Origin: Cornus controversa
Taxonomy: Eukaryota; Streptophyta; Magnoliopsida; Cornales; Cornaceae
Assembly: GCA_026545225.1 (NCBI GenBank)
Contig: CM048854.1
Coordinates: 27,838,730 to 27,902,729 of the forward strand
Direction: 5' to 3'
Length of the DNA stretch: 64,000 nucleotides
Made by a program: the position numbers and the translations under genes. A model generated the notes under the pieces. The model searched no databases. It was given only the letters and a program-made list of their open reading frames with translations, and was not told where the DNA came from. Shown here one piece after another: positions 49,321 through 58,904 of this stretch; positions within the stretch are counted from its first letter, which is position 1, and the number at the start of each line of letters is the position of its first letter.

Positions 49321-51271
49321 TGTGTATGTAACTTTCCCAATTTTACATAGGTATAGCTTTTTCTGTGTATTGGGTATAACACGTAGGAACCACCAACAAG
49401 TGAAAAAAAAATTTGGTGGCAATTTTCGCGCGTCAATTTTTTTTGGCGCATCAAATATTTTGGTGGAAAATATTGAACCTTTAGGGACAGTTGTTTTTAA
49501 CTGTCCCTAAAACTCACACTTTTAGGGACAGCCAAATATCACTGTCTCTAAAAATGGCACATTTCGGGACAGTTTTTAGACTGTCTCTAAAAGCCCGTCC
49601 CTAAAGCCCAGAATTCTTGTAGTGCGGACACTTCATCTTCAACTCAAACTTGTAATGTCATGGAGGTTGATCAACCAAGTAGTGAAAGTATTGATTTAAA
49701 AGATATCCAATTGGAGTATTTACAACATTTGGAACAAGTATGAAGTGGGGGAAATAAATCAGAAGTGGAGAGATATTTAGATGAAGCTTGTGCAAAGCAT
49801 GATAACTTTGACATCTTGAGTTGGTGGAAGGTAAATAGTTCAAGGTATGAGGTTCTTTCCAAAGTTGTACGTGACATTTTAACTATTCCTGTTTTCACAG
49901 TTGCTTCTGAGTCGGCTTTTAGTACAGGAGGTCATGTTCTTGGCCCATTTCGTAGTTCTCTTACTCCTAAGATTGTGGAGTGCTTGATTTGTGCACAAGA
50001 TTGGTATCATGCCTCACCACTCCCGATTCAAGTTGAAGCAAAAGCCGATAAAATTGAAGCAATTAAATCAGGTGATTTTCATTTTATCATATAATTTACT
50101 TGTAAGTATTTGTTAATTGTTAACTATTTTTTTTATAAGTATATTTGTTAATTGTTAACTTAAATAAAATTATTTACTTTTGCAGCCATGAGTTGCTTAA
50201 CTACTGCATGATGACGTTTGAGATTGAGTTCGGATAGAAACATGTCAGAGTTGATGGTAAATCATTTTATTGTTGATAGACGTTTAGTAATTTTTTATAT
50301 ACATTTAACTAGAATTTAGTAATTAACTAAATGCATTTCATTTTTCAGTGGACTTCTATTTTCTCATTGATGCTGATCAAAGAATTTTCGGAGGCTTGGA
50401 GCTTGGAAATTGTTGTCTTTGTTGTTTGAATCTAATTATGAATTTGTATTGTATTGAGATTTTAATTACTTTGAATTTGTGTAACTTTTGGAAGTTTAGT
50501 TTTTGCTTGGGATTTCAATTTGTATTATGTTTGAAGTTTGTTTGATGTTAGATATTATGCTTCTACTGGTTGGATTATTATGTTATTACTGTTTCTTGAA
50601 TTAGTTTTTATTAGTTCATTAAAGAAATTATATCATGATTTAATTAGGTTGACATTTGATGAATCTTAGTTTTAAAAGATTTAAAATTGATGCTTGAAAT
50701 TGATTTGCAGTAGGCTTGAAATTGAAGTTTAAAACAGGTTGTTACAAGTTGGTGAACCGTGGAACCAAACCGGACCAAACTGGTTCTTCACGGTTCGGTT
50801 CCGTCCGGTTCCATACGGTTAAACGGTTCGGTTCCATTTTTAATGAAACCGGACCAAACGGTTTGGCTCCAAAAATGGCCAGAACCGAACCGATCCGGAC
50901 CGTGTGCACCTCTAGTATTTTGGTCATCAAATGAGTGTTTGTGTTTTGGGTGGGTGGGGGCATTTTGGTAAATAATTTGATGGAAGATGATGGGGTAATT
51001 GGATAAATAAAAAGTGCATAGGCAACATCACACTTAACCATTACCTTCCAAAAAGAACCTCTCAATTAAAAAAGAAAACACTGGAGAAATAATGAAACAA
51101 ATCAATATGTGTACATATATAGAGAGGGAGTAATTTAACTCCCCTTTTTTCATTATCCACACAAATTCCATCAAACCAATTAAAAATAAATAAAACACTA
51201 GAAAAATAATGAAACAAATGAATGTGTGAAGAAATAGAGAGTAATTGAACTCCCCTTTCTGCATTCTCCAA

Positions 51272-51787
51272 CTAGAAAACAACACTTCTTATGGTAACAG
51301 CATGGCTTCTGCTTCTTGGGTATAAGTATAACAAATCAGCCTTCTTCACACCAATACTATAAACTTCATCACCAAAATCACAAGGCCTGTCCTCATCAAT
51401 CCTACCCATCCCAACACTGCAGCTCCTCGGCACCACCGTCGACGTCGACATCGACATCGACGACGGCCTCATCTGTCTGTGCTGCATATACATATTATTC
51501 ATATCAACCTTATTCCCTATATTACTCCTTGTAGATGTAGTTCTGATGAGCTGCTCTCTAAGATCATGATCGCCATCGTCGTTCGACCTCGACGAGTTGA
51601 CACTGAAGCTCTTGGGCAAGGAGGAAACTTGCGCGGCTGGACCGCCCACCATGTTGCCATAGCTCACCTTTTCGGCACAATCTGTCATGCTTCGGACGTA
51701 GAAATCCCTTGCTTTGCTCAAAACCCTAATGGGTATTGTAATGAAGCGCATGAACCTGTTTTGGTTGTTTGCTTTGCTTCTTCTCAT
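51272..51787 (-). CDS. Small serine-rich plant protein, copy B
   Basis: An intronless frame of 171 residues, ATG at 51787, the duplicate of 19926-20435. It differs from copy A by an extra Ser-Thr in the SMSMSTSTVVPRSC run (a GTCGAC repeat expansion), Arg to Ile in TRSNIGNK and Asp to Val in DEVYS. Everything else, including the basic N-terminus (IPIRVLSKARDFYVRSM), is the same, and no stop has arisen in either copy, which argues for retained function. Function unknown. About 357 bp downstream lies the right end of the 12-kb hAT element. The promoter has a canonical TATAAAA. Confidence 0.8.
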   Translation of the reverse strand: MRRSKANNQNRFMRFITIPIRVLSKARDFYVRSMTDCAEKVSYGNMVGGPAAQVSSLPKSFSVNSSRSNDDGDHDLREQLIRTTSTRSNIGNKVDMNNMYMQHRQMRPSSMSMSTSTVVPRSCSVGMGRIDEDRPCDFGDEVYSIGVKKADLLYLYPRSRSHAVTIRSVVF

Positions 51788-51986
51788 TTTTTCCACTTGT
51801 ATTAATTTGCTGTCTATATATAACAGTGTTGCAATCACAGTAAGTACTTCCAAAGGACTAGAACTGTTTTAGATCAATGGGTTAGTGAGAGAAAATAATC
51901 TTCAGACAGTTTTAGAGAGAGAGAGACAGACAGAGAGGAGAGAGAGTTTTGGTTTGGAATGGAGATATATGTTGTGAGGGGGTTGG

Positions 51987-51993
51987 TTTTTAT
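51987..51993 (-). promoter_or_regulatory. TATA box of serine-rich gene copy B
   Basis: TATAAAA in the context CTCTATAAAAACC on the minus strand, 200 bases upstream of the ATG, followed by a CT-rich leader (51912-51950). The spacing would place transcription start near 51960 and give a leader of roughly 170 bases. Copy A carries TGTAAAA at the same place. Confidence 0.6.
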
Positions 51994-53208
51994 AGAGTTG
52001 ACAAAGAAGCAATATATTTTGATTTGATGATTGAGGAGTAGAGGTTTGAACAAAAGGGACGTGTGGACTCTTTCAAAGCACACCATAATAGAAAAGCCAT
52101 GAGATAAGACAAGTTGTGCGGTAGAGTGTAGTAGTGTGGGGTTTTCAACGTTTGACTTTTTTTTGTTAATTGCTAATATGTCACAATAACATTCAAAACC
52201 ATGTGCGTGCGAGGAAATTAACACCACAACCTTAACTTTTTTGGATACCAAATTGCAATAACGAGCTATAAATGAATTCTAGTCGTTAATAATTTATTTT
52301 TTGGGTTGGTCAAAGTACACATGCCACTTGAATTTGAAGGTAGTTGTTAATAATTTATATGTTCGGTTGGTCAAAATATTCATGCGACTTGCGACTTGAA
52401 TTTGAAGGTATTTACTTTAAATTTGTTCATGGCAAGTAAAATTATAGTATTTAATTATAAAAGGGATCTGGTGTGGTAGCTCTCCATCAGAATGGTCACA
52501 TTTGAATTGTGAAAAATCATATCAACTTGTGACTCTCTATAATTAGCTGATATGGTGCTAACTGAACTGACCACTTTTATTAAAATATATAGACATATAT
52601 AGAAATAGACTCACCTTAGAATATTTATACTTAGATATCCTAATCCAAGTAGTTATATTCCATTCCCGCATAAGTTTCAGAATTTAAATCATCTTTGAAA
52701 AAATATTAAGTAAGCTAACGATGAAAAAACTAGTTGAATAACTAATAGAATAAAAATTGTAAAGAAAAAAATGATTCGAAATAATTAAAATTGATATAAG
52801 TAAATCGGGTAAGTTGCAGTGAACCCCTTGAACTATACATGTATTGCACAAAACCCTTTATGTTGCAAAAAAAAAAACTTCCCTAAACTATGAAAAAATA
52901 TAGTTAACTTATTACTTTGTCTTTCATGGGAAAGAAAAGGACAAATTCCAAGAACTTGGAAGAGACTGAAATATAGAAAGCTTATTTATTAAGACCACAG
53001 AGAGGTTTAGATAACGGGCTGGGCCTCAAGCCCAACGGTTGAACAATAGCCCAAGTCCAAAATATCCTATACCTCACCAATATTCCCACGCAAACGTAAC
53101 AGACTCTGTCAACCACACATTTTGCTAAAGACGTCCAATTGGGATTTGGCCGAAGTTGCCAAACCTCTCACTCTCACACTCTCTCTCTCTAGAAATCAAG
53201 TAGGGACA

Positions 53209-53226
53209 ATGGGGTTTTTGGAATGA
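53209..53226 (+). promoter_or_regulatory. Five-codon uORF overlapping the LCAT1-like start
   Basis: An upstream ATG opens a frame MGFLE whose TGA overlaps the main ATG as ATGA (main start 53223). Such an overlap permits termination followed by reinitiation at the main start and often damps translation. In copy A a one-base net difference in the G/T run puts the upstream ATG in frame with the main one. Effect on translation is inference. Confidence 0.55.
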
Positions 53227-55957
53227 AGGGAGTGAGCTTCTTCCAAGTGGTGGTGGTGGTGGTTATGGCCTCAATAACGGCTGTGCTGCTGCACACGTGT
53301 CAGGCGAGGATCAACCTCCACCCTCTGATCTTGGTTCCCGGAAGTGGCGGGAACCAACTAGAGGCTCGCCTAACTGATGGGTACAAGCCACCGAGCGGTT
53401 TGTGCAGCCGGTGGTATCCGGTTCGGAAGGACAAGAACGGTTGGTTCAGGTTGTGGTTCGACCCGACCGTCCTCTTGGGACCCTTCACGGAGTGTTTTGC
53501 TCAACGGATGACGCTGTACTACGACTCGGATGTGGATGATTACCGAAATGCCCCTGGGGTTGAGACTAGAGTCCCTCACTTTGGTTCCACCCAAGCCCTT
53601 CTCTACCTCGATCCTCATCTCAAGTGAGCAGCTCTTTACTCTCATCTATCGTTGGGTTTTTACTTTTTGTTATGAGTTTTCTAATCCACTTCATTTGGTT
53701 TTCGTCACTGTTGAGGGTCAAAGGACTTCTTATATAATGTCTCAAAATTAGCATGATGCAAGTTGGGTTTAGGCATAAATCTGTTATTTTGAATTCGGAA
53801 AATGACCCAGCTACTCAACAAGGGTCATCATGACATTTTTTTAGATGACCCGGGTGTCCTGGCTTTGCCCCGACTAATCTCCGGGATCCAGGAAGGGCAC
53901 CTCTCATTTCAAATTGGATAAGTAGCGGAGTATGACTGCGGAGGCTGGCCCCAAGGAATGGTTTGCATTCAAGGGGAGTAGAACCTCAGACTTGATGTTG
54001 TAATTGAAATGAAGGGAAAAAGAGAATTTATGTGGCCAATTCCATTCCTATGGTACTCAAGAAGTGTCATTACTTTTTTAAATCATAGGGAGTGATGACT
54101 TGGAAATGAAATGAATGGAAAAAGAGAATTTATGTGTCCAATTCCATTCATATGGAACTTAGACAAAGATGATAATGACAAGACTAATGTTATGTTTGAG
54201 AGCACTGAATTGGAGCATTGGAATTAGAATTGGAAAATTTTTTCCAATTCCAATCTCAAGGCACCGATTTAGTCCTCCTAAACGTGTATTCCCCAGAGGT
54301 GAGGTGCTGGGAAAGGAGGACTTATAAAGTCATGATTAATCTGGGATTAAGACAAGGATGATAGTGAGGACGACTCAGTGTATTCCCATGTTAATCAAAA
54401 GTGCTTGAAAGGGTGTACTCATAGAGTCAAAGATTAATCGAGTTGGTGTTATGAGGGTGGACTGGATACTCACTAAACAAAGATTTTCGCTTAGGCCTTA
54501 GTGGTATCTCTTCTTCCTTCCAAAGTGAAAGGTGAAGGTTCAAGTTTTCATAGGAGCAAATGAGTGTGTGAGTTTCTTGCTGAGGAGAAAAAAACATTTG
54601 ATATTATGTGCTTGCTTGAAATGGAGACACCACAAGTATTATATTGTTTACAAAATTGTTGAGCATATCTTTAAAAATATATGTATACATTTTGTTCCTT
54701 TTCTAGAAGTTCCAAATGTTTGTGAGTAATCATAATCAAAGAAAATTAAATCCTTAATTTTTTTCATTTATAACTTTAATGTCTTAAAGATTGGACTATA
54801 CCCAGAGTGAATTTTCAATATGGCATGCTAAATTGCATGTATATTTTCTGCTTGGCTAGCGTTAAACATAAGAAATGTCGATCCTACTCCATGATACCAT
54901 CCGAACCAAGTCCGAGAGCTGGTTGCTTTGGAATTAAACATTGTCTTACTGGCTACTGTTTTGTGTATGGCTTTAGTATTTGGCAATAACCAAAAGAATT
55001 TAGGGGAAAAATTTACTTTTGTCTGACAGAAGTTCCATTCACAGGCACATTACAGAATACATGGCACCTCTAGTGAAGTCTCTGGAACAAATTGGCTATG
55101 TGGATGGTAAAACCCTCTTTGGAGCTCCATACGATTTTCGGTATGGTTTAGCAGCAGAAGGTCACCCATCACATGTTGGTTCCAAGTTCCTCCAAGACCT
55201 AAAAGAACTAATAGAAGAGGCAAGCACTTCAAATGGAGGCAAGCCAGTAATCCTTGTGTCCCACAGCTTAGGAGGCCTATTTGTCCTCCACCTCCTTAAT
55301 CGAAGCCCGGCTTCTTGGCGCCAAAAATTCATCAAACACTTCATTGCACTTTCGGCACCATGGGGTGGCACAGTGCAGGAAATGCTGACTTTTGCTTCCG
55401 GATACTCGCTGGGAGTGCCACTGGTTGATCCATTGCTAGTAAGAGAAGAGCAGAGGAGCTCAGAAAGCAACTTGTGGCTCATGCCTTCACCTAAACATTT
55501 TAGTCGTACCAAACCGCTTGTAATTACACCAAATGCTACCTATTCTGGATATGATATCGCGCAGTTTCTCAATGACATAGGATTTGAACAAGGGATCCAG
55601 CCTTACAAGACTCGGATTTTGCCTTTGGTTGAACGTTTGACAGCGCCAGAAGTGCCTATTACATGTATAATTGGGACTGGTGTGAGAACACCGGAGACAT
55701 TGTTCTATGGGGAACGTGGTTTTGATCAGCAGCCGGAGATTGTCTATGGAAATGGTGATGGCACTGTGAACATGGTGAGCTTGTTGGCACTTGAATCGCA
55801 ATGGGCTAGCGAGGAAAATCAAACACTCAAGGTCATTAAAATTGATGGGGTGTCTCATACATCCATACTCACAAATGATGCTGCACTAAAAGAGATAGTT
55901 GGAGAAATTTGCTATATTAGTTCTGACTATACCAGTTCATTGGTATCAATAGCCTAA
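53223..55957 (+). CDS. LCAT1: Lecithin-cholesterol acyltransferase-like 1 protein
   Basis: Two exons, 53223-53623 and 55045-55957 (GT-AG intron of 1421 bp, phase 2), give 437 residues, near the 432 of Arabidopsis LCAT1 (At1g27480). The N-terminus is a hydrophobic signal-like segment (FFQVVVVVVMASITAVLL). LHPLILVPGSGGNQLEARL is the family's N-terminal block. The alpha/beta-hydrolase triad is complete: Ser208 in SHSLGG, Asp372 in NGDGTVN, His405 in GVSHTS. LGAPYDFRYG-like (FGAPYDFRYG) and SAPWGGT blocks are also present. The family transfers or hydrolyses acyl chains of phospholipids and lipids; the plant LCAT1 substrate is not settled. It is preceded by a five-codon uORF. Copy A of the gene is dead, so this is the only functional one here. 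Confidence 0.93.
53845..53965 (+). mobile_element. Possible SINE-like fragment in the LCAT1 intron
   Basis: The stretch GATGACCCGGGTGTCCTGGC followed by CCCCGACTAATCTCCGGGAT and GGGCACCTCTCATTTC resembles CCGGGT-rich, SINE-like repeats common in eudicot introns. It is absent from the corresponding place in copy A. No pol III boxes or target duplication were established. Confidence 0.35.
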
Positions 55958-57790
55958 CAAAAGTAGAAGTATATTATTGTATGTAAAATGATATTCCTAT
56001 GTTCAAGTTTCTTTACAGAAAAAAAGAATAAGAAAAAAAAAACAAAAAAAATAAGAAGCTTCCTTTTCAACTTAATTTTATGCATTATTCTAGTTGGTTA
56101 TTAGACCTACAATATGATTTGTTCCTTTGGGGAAAGTGAATCACCAGATGCAAGAATGCTAACAAATTGTTATTGCTGCTTTTAGGGCAGAACTTAGATC
56201 CTCTTCTGTGCTATTTATTTTACATTACTTACGCAACAACTATGTTAATTGCTTACGCAATAATTTTACATCGTTGATTTGTAAGTGATGTATTATGTTG
56301 CATAAGTACTAGAAAACGCAAACACAAGATCTTTATCCTAATTCTTTAGGGTGAGGTAACATATAATAAGCAACTTTATTTTCAAGATACGGATCCTCTT
56401 CTATACACTTTTAGTACCATTAATATCTTTTAAATTAATAAATTGACATATGCAAAATTCATGACAACGATATACGTTCAACACATTTACATTGAGGATC
56501 TAACATTCTTGCAACGTATTACATCGAGTTGTAATATCGGGTCTCTTTATTGTCAAATAGTGTTTGATAAGCTTAAAAGAGCAATAGCAAACCAATGTTA
56601 AAATTGTCTAAATGTGATAAATTATTCAAGGTAGAAATAGATGCCTTTGATCAGATTATTGAAGTGTGCGAGTACAAGAAGATCGAAAATATAAATTGTT
56701 ACTGCATTATCAAATTTATATTATTGTAGTTGTGTTGTATTATCTAGAAGAAAAATGATATATCCTCTAAATTTGAAAGTTTTCAATCCACTCACATGTC
56801 ATTGTTCAAAAATTTTCGAATTTGGACTCAGTATAATGACTCTATCAAGAAATTAGTCTATTAGGTTGTGCAAGGAAGTACCTAAATATATGCACCCTAT
56901 ATACATTAAAAAATTGTGGGGAAGATCCAAATTACACTTTGGAATTATTCTTAATTTGGCTCACTTTGAAATATAGCCCAATAAGTCGGATAGTTTAAGG
57001 TCCAGACCCATCACAAATAAATGGGTCATGGGCCAACTCAAATTATCCAAAAAAAATAATCCAAATCCACTTAAAAATAGGTTAGAAGATAATTAAATAT
57101 ATATTTATAGTTATCATCAAAGATAATTATCATTAAAGATAACTATTGAAGAATTATCAAAAGTAAAAAAATGAGTAGTTTGCCCATCCAAGTAGTGTAT
57201 AAATAGAGGTAGTTGGTTGAAGGAGAAAAACAAGAAAAAGAATACAGAGAACATAGGAGAAGAACAACAAGCACATCATCGAAGTAGAATATAGAGAACA
57301 TAGGAGAAGAACAACAAGCACATCATCGAAGTGTTGTTCTTCATCAAAGTTTGAAGTGTTGTTCTTCATCAAAGTTTCAATTCAGTTCAAGAGCACTTAA
57401 CTTTAGGTAATCAATGGGAAATCGAATCAACTAAATTTGTCTTTCTTTTGTAAAGATCTACAAAGAATCGTAACTCATATTTATTGATTCTATGTATTTT
57501 AATCTTATTTTCATATTCAAAATTTACAAAGAATCGTAACCCATATTTATTAAAATTAATAAAATTGATTTATTTGATTACATAACCCATATTTGATCTT
57601 ATTTTCATATTCAAAATTTGTGTATACACAACCCATGCCTAGCTAGACATGATTAATTTAATTATATTTTAAATGTATTTCACCTCTTTACAGATTAAAA
57701 AATAATGTCACGTTTGGCAAAAGACAAACCAACAAAACAAAATAATCCTCAGGTCTGCCAATCAATAGGGGGCTTTTGCCATATAATATG
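55958..57790. other. 3' flank of LCAT1-like gene and end of copy B
   Basis: Aligns with 26500-27987 plus 33583-33770 of copy A. It contains the gene's 3' untranslated region (AT-rich, no clear polyadenylation signal chosen), a TATAAATAGAGG site near 57199 shared with copy A, and small tandem duplications: a unit with GAGAACATAGGAGAAGAAC twice (57245-57330) and GAAGTGTTGTTCTTCATC twice (57330-57375). Copy A has single versions. Confidence 0.55.
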
Positions 57791-57799
57791 ATAATAATC

Positions 57800-58706
57800 A
57801 CCTCCTCTTTCTGCTAGACCTCGAATGTTGATCCGTCAATCACCTTTCTAAGACACTCCCACACAAATTCAAACTCAATTTACCATGTCATGGTTCGCTT
57901 GCACTCTAGTCAATTTCTTCTCCGTTGAGTCTAGGCATGCACATGATTCGGTTTAATTCATTTTGTTCCAAAATACTTTAAACCATATAGATCAATTTTA
58001 TTAAATCATAAAATCAAATCAAATCATTTCAAGTATAAAATCAAACCAAACTAAACCGTGATAAAACAGTTATAATATCAATTTTATTTTTTTTTATTTT
58101 TTATTTGTATAAAAAGACAAAAAAATATAATAATTTAGATCTTTTAAAAAAATTGTTACTAGCCTACTATCATAAAATTTCCAATAGTCTACTATCAAAA
58201 GGCAAAAAATATATATTTTACTTAATAAGGTTATTTAGATTACTTTGAAATTTAATATATTATATTATATATAATATATATTATAAATTTATATATATAT
58301 ATATAAAACTAAACGGTTTGATTCAGTCCGATCCGATTCCAATGAACATGATTCCGATGAACATAAAACCGTAACCGAATTAAATAATTACGAATTGGAG
58401 TTTTTAAAACCGTGACCAAATCGAACCGTAAAAAACCAAACCATTTTGTCCAATTCGATCCGATCAGGTTCAATTTTTCAGTTTGAACGGATTTTTGTAC
58501 ACTCATAATTAAGTCACACCTTGAACTTGACCGGAGCATAGTGCAAACCAAATGCATCAACCCTGAACTTAATTATATAGAATATTGCATATGTTGTTTT
58601 TTTCTTTTTTCTTTTTCTTTTTGTGACCTCAACCCAGTTCACTTGTAAAAGCGCTACAGCTTCGTCAAACCCGATCAACCTGTATGTATATCTATCCCAT
58701 GCATGC
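57800..58706 (-). pseudogene. PP2-like lectin fragment broken by a hAT MITE
   Basis: Minus strand from about 58700: an acceptor-like TACAG, then IGFDEAVALLQVNWVEVT, a low-complexity AAAAAG stretch, and FRVDAFGLHYAPVKFKV followed by a TGA. These two blocks align with EVAELLEVCWLEVGG and LKDSANGWEDPVIFTL in the intact neighbour. A hAT-type MITE (57932-58507) interrupts the sequence, and beyond it LNGEEID-like coding continues before stops. This looks like the last exon of a second PP2 gene in tandem, degraded. Short matches make it moderately certain. Confidence 0.55.
57932..58507. mobile_element. hAT-type MITE, 576 bp
   Basis: The ends TAGGCATGCACATGATTCGG and CGGATTTTTGTACACTCATA are diverged inverted repeats of the TAGGGGTGTACA family, with CGATCC/GGTTC motifs inside. 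The flanking 8-mers GTTGAGTC (57924-57931) and ATTAAGTC (58508-58515) match at 6 of 8. It lies in the PP2-like fragment. The divergence suggests an older insertion than the other hAT MITEs. Confidence 0.7.
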
Positions 58707-58904
58707 ATAATACACAAACTAATGATATATATTACACACAAATATTACACACAATCGTTGCCCCAAATGAAGTCTAGTGCTGTGTGTGAGAGTGAGAGAG
58801 AGAGAGAGAGAGATTGAGATCATCACTGCACTCTTGTACATGTGGTGTATATATATATATATATATATTCTGGTATATATAGTATGTTGTAATAAGTATT
58901 TATT

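Larger units (their letters stand above)
42722..49624. mobile_element. CACTA transposon, 6903 bp, carrying a MED7 fragment
   Basis: Starts CACTACAAGAATTTTGGG and ends CCCAGAATTCTTGTAGTG, a matching 18-bp inverted end with one mismatch. The 3-bp duplications CGG are at 42719-42721 and 49625-49627. The left subterminal array (42740-43020) is built of TTTTAGCGAC / GTCGCTAAAA units, whereas the right one (49475-49600) uses TTTAGGGACAG / CTGTCCCTAAA. No transposase frame is seen, so it is non-autonomous. It inserted into the hAT transposase gene and is the youngest layer of the nest. Confidence 0.95.
41164..50094 (+). pseudogene. hAT transposase with BED zinc finger, split by CACTA
   Basis: Starts at ATG 41164. 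Residues about 35-80 form a BED finger (WDHFIEIE, then CKYCNATYEW, HSMKC). Next comes the RNase H-like core: LTTDCWTSLQNLSYMCLTAH and LTVDNASSND with their Asp residues, and the CAHILNLIV block. After the CACTA insertion (42722-49624) the frame resumes through ILSWWKVNSSRYEVLS and the dimerisation signature VASESAFSTGG to a stop at 50094. Removing the CACTA and one CGG duplication keeps the frame. Premature stops at 41452, 41485, 42208 (in the TRWNST motif, Trp to stop) and 49741 show it is dead. It belongs to the RICESLEEPER-like group of hAT transposases. Confidence 0.93.
38919..50914 (+). mobile_element. hAT transposon, 11996 bp, with nested CACTA
   Basis: Terminal repeats TAGGGGTGTACAAAAATCCG (left) and TAGAGGTGCACACGGTCCGG (right, read inward), with exact 8-bp duplications GTATTTTG at 38911-38918 and 50915-50922. 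Copy A keeps the single GTATTTTG at 19566-19573. Subterminal CGGTTC/GAACCG arrays lie at 38940-39100 and 50755-50905. It encodes a BED-type hAT transposase, now a pseudogene. Without the inner CACTA it would be about 5.1 kb. A 90-bp direct repeat (about 40054-40145 and 40453-40542) lies in its 5' part. Confidence 0.96.
38666..57780 (+). repeat. Segmental duplication, copy B
   Basis: Direct counterpart of copy A. Without the 12.0-kb hAT insertion it is about 7.1 kb. It keeps the intact LCAT1-like gene and a serine-rich gene with a canonical TATA box. Copy B-specific features include a SINE-like block near 53850-53960 and small tandem duplications at 57240-57375. Confidence 0.9.

Noticed and set aside
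55050-55858. Several minus-strand frames of 60-123 residues opposite LCAT1 exon 2
   Set aside because: Antisense shadows of a well-supported exon.
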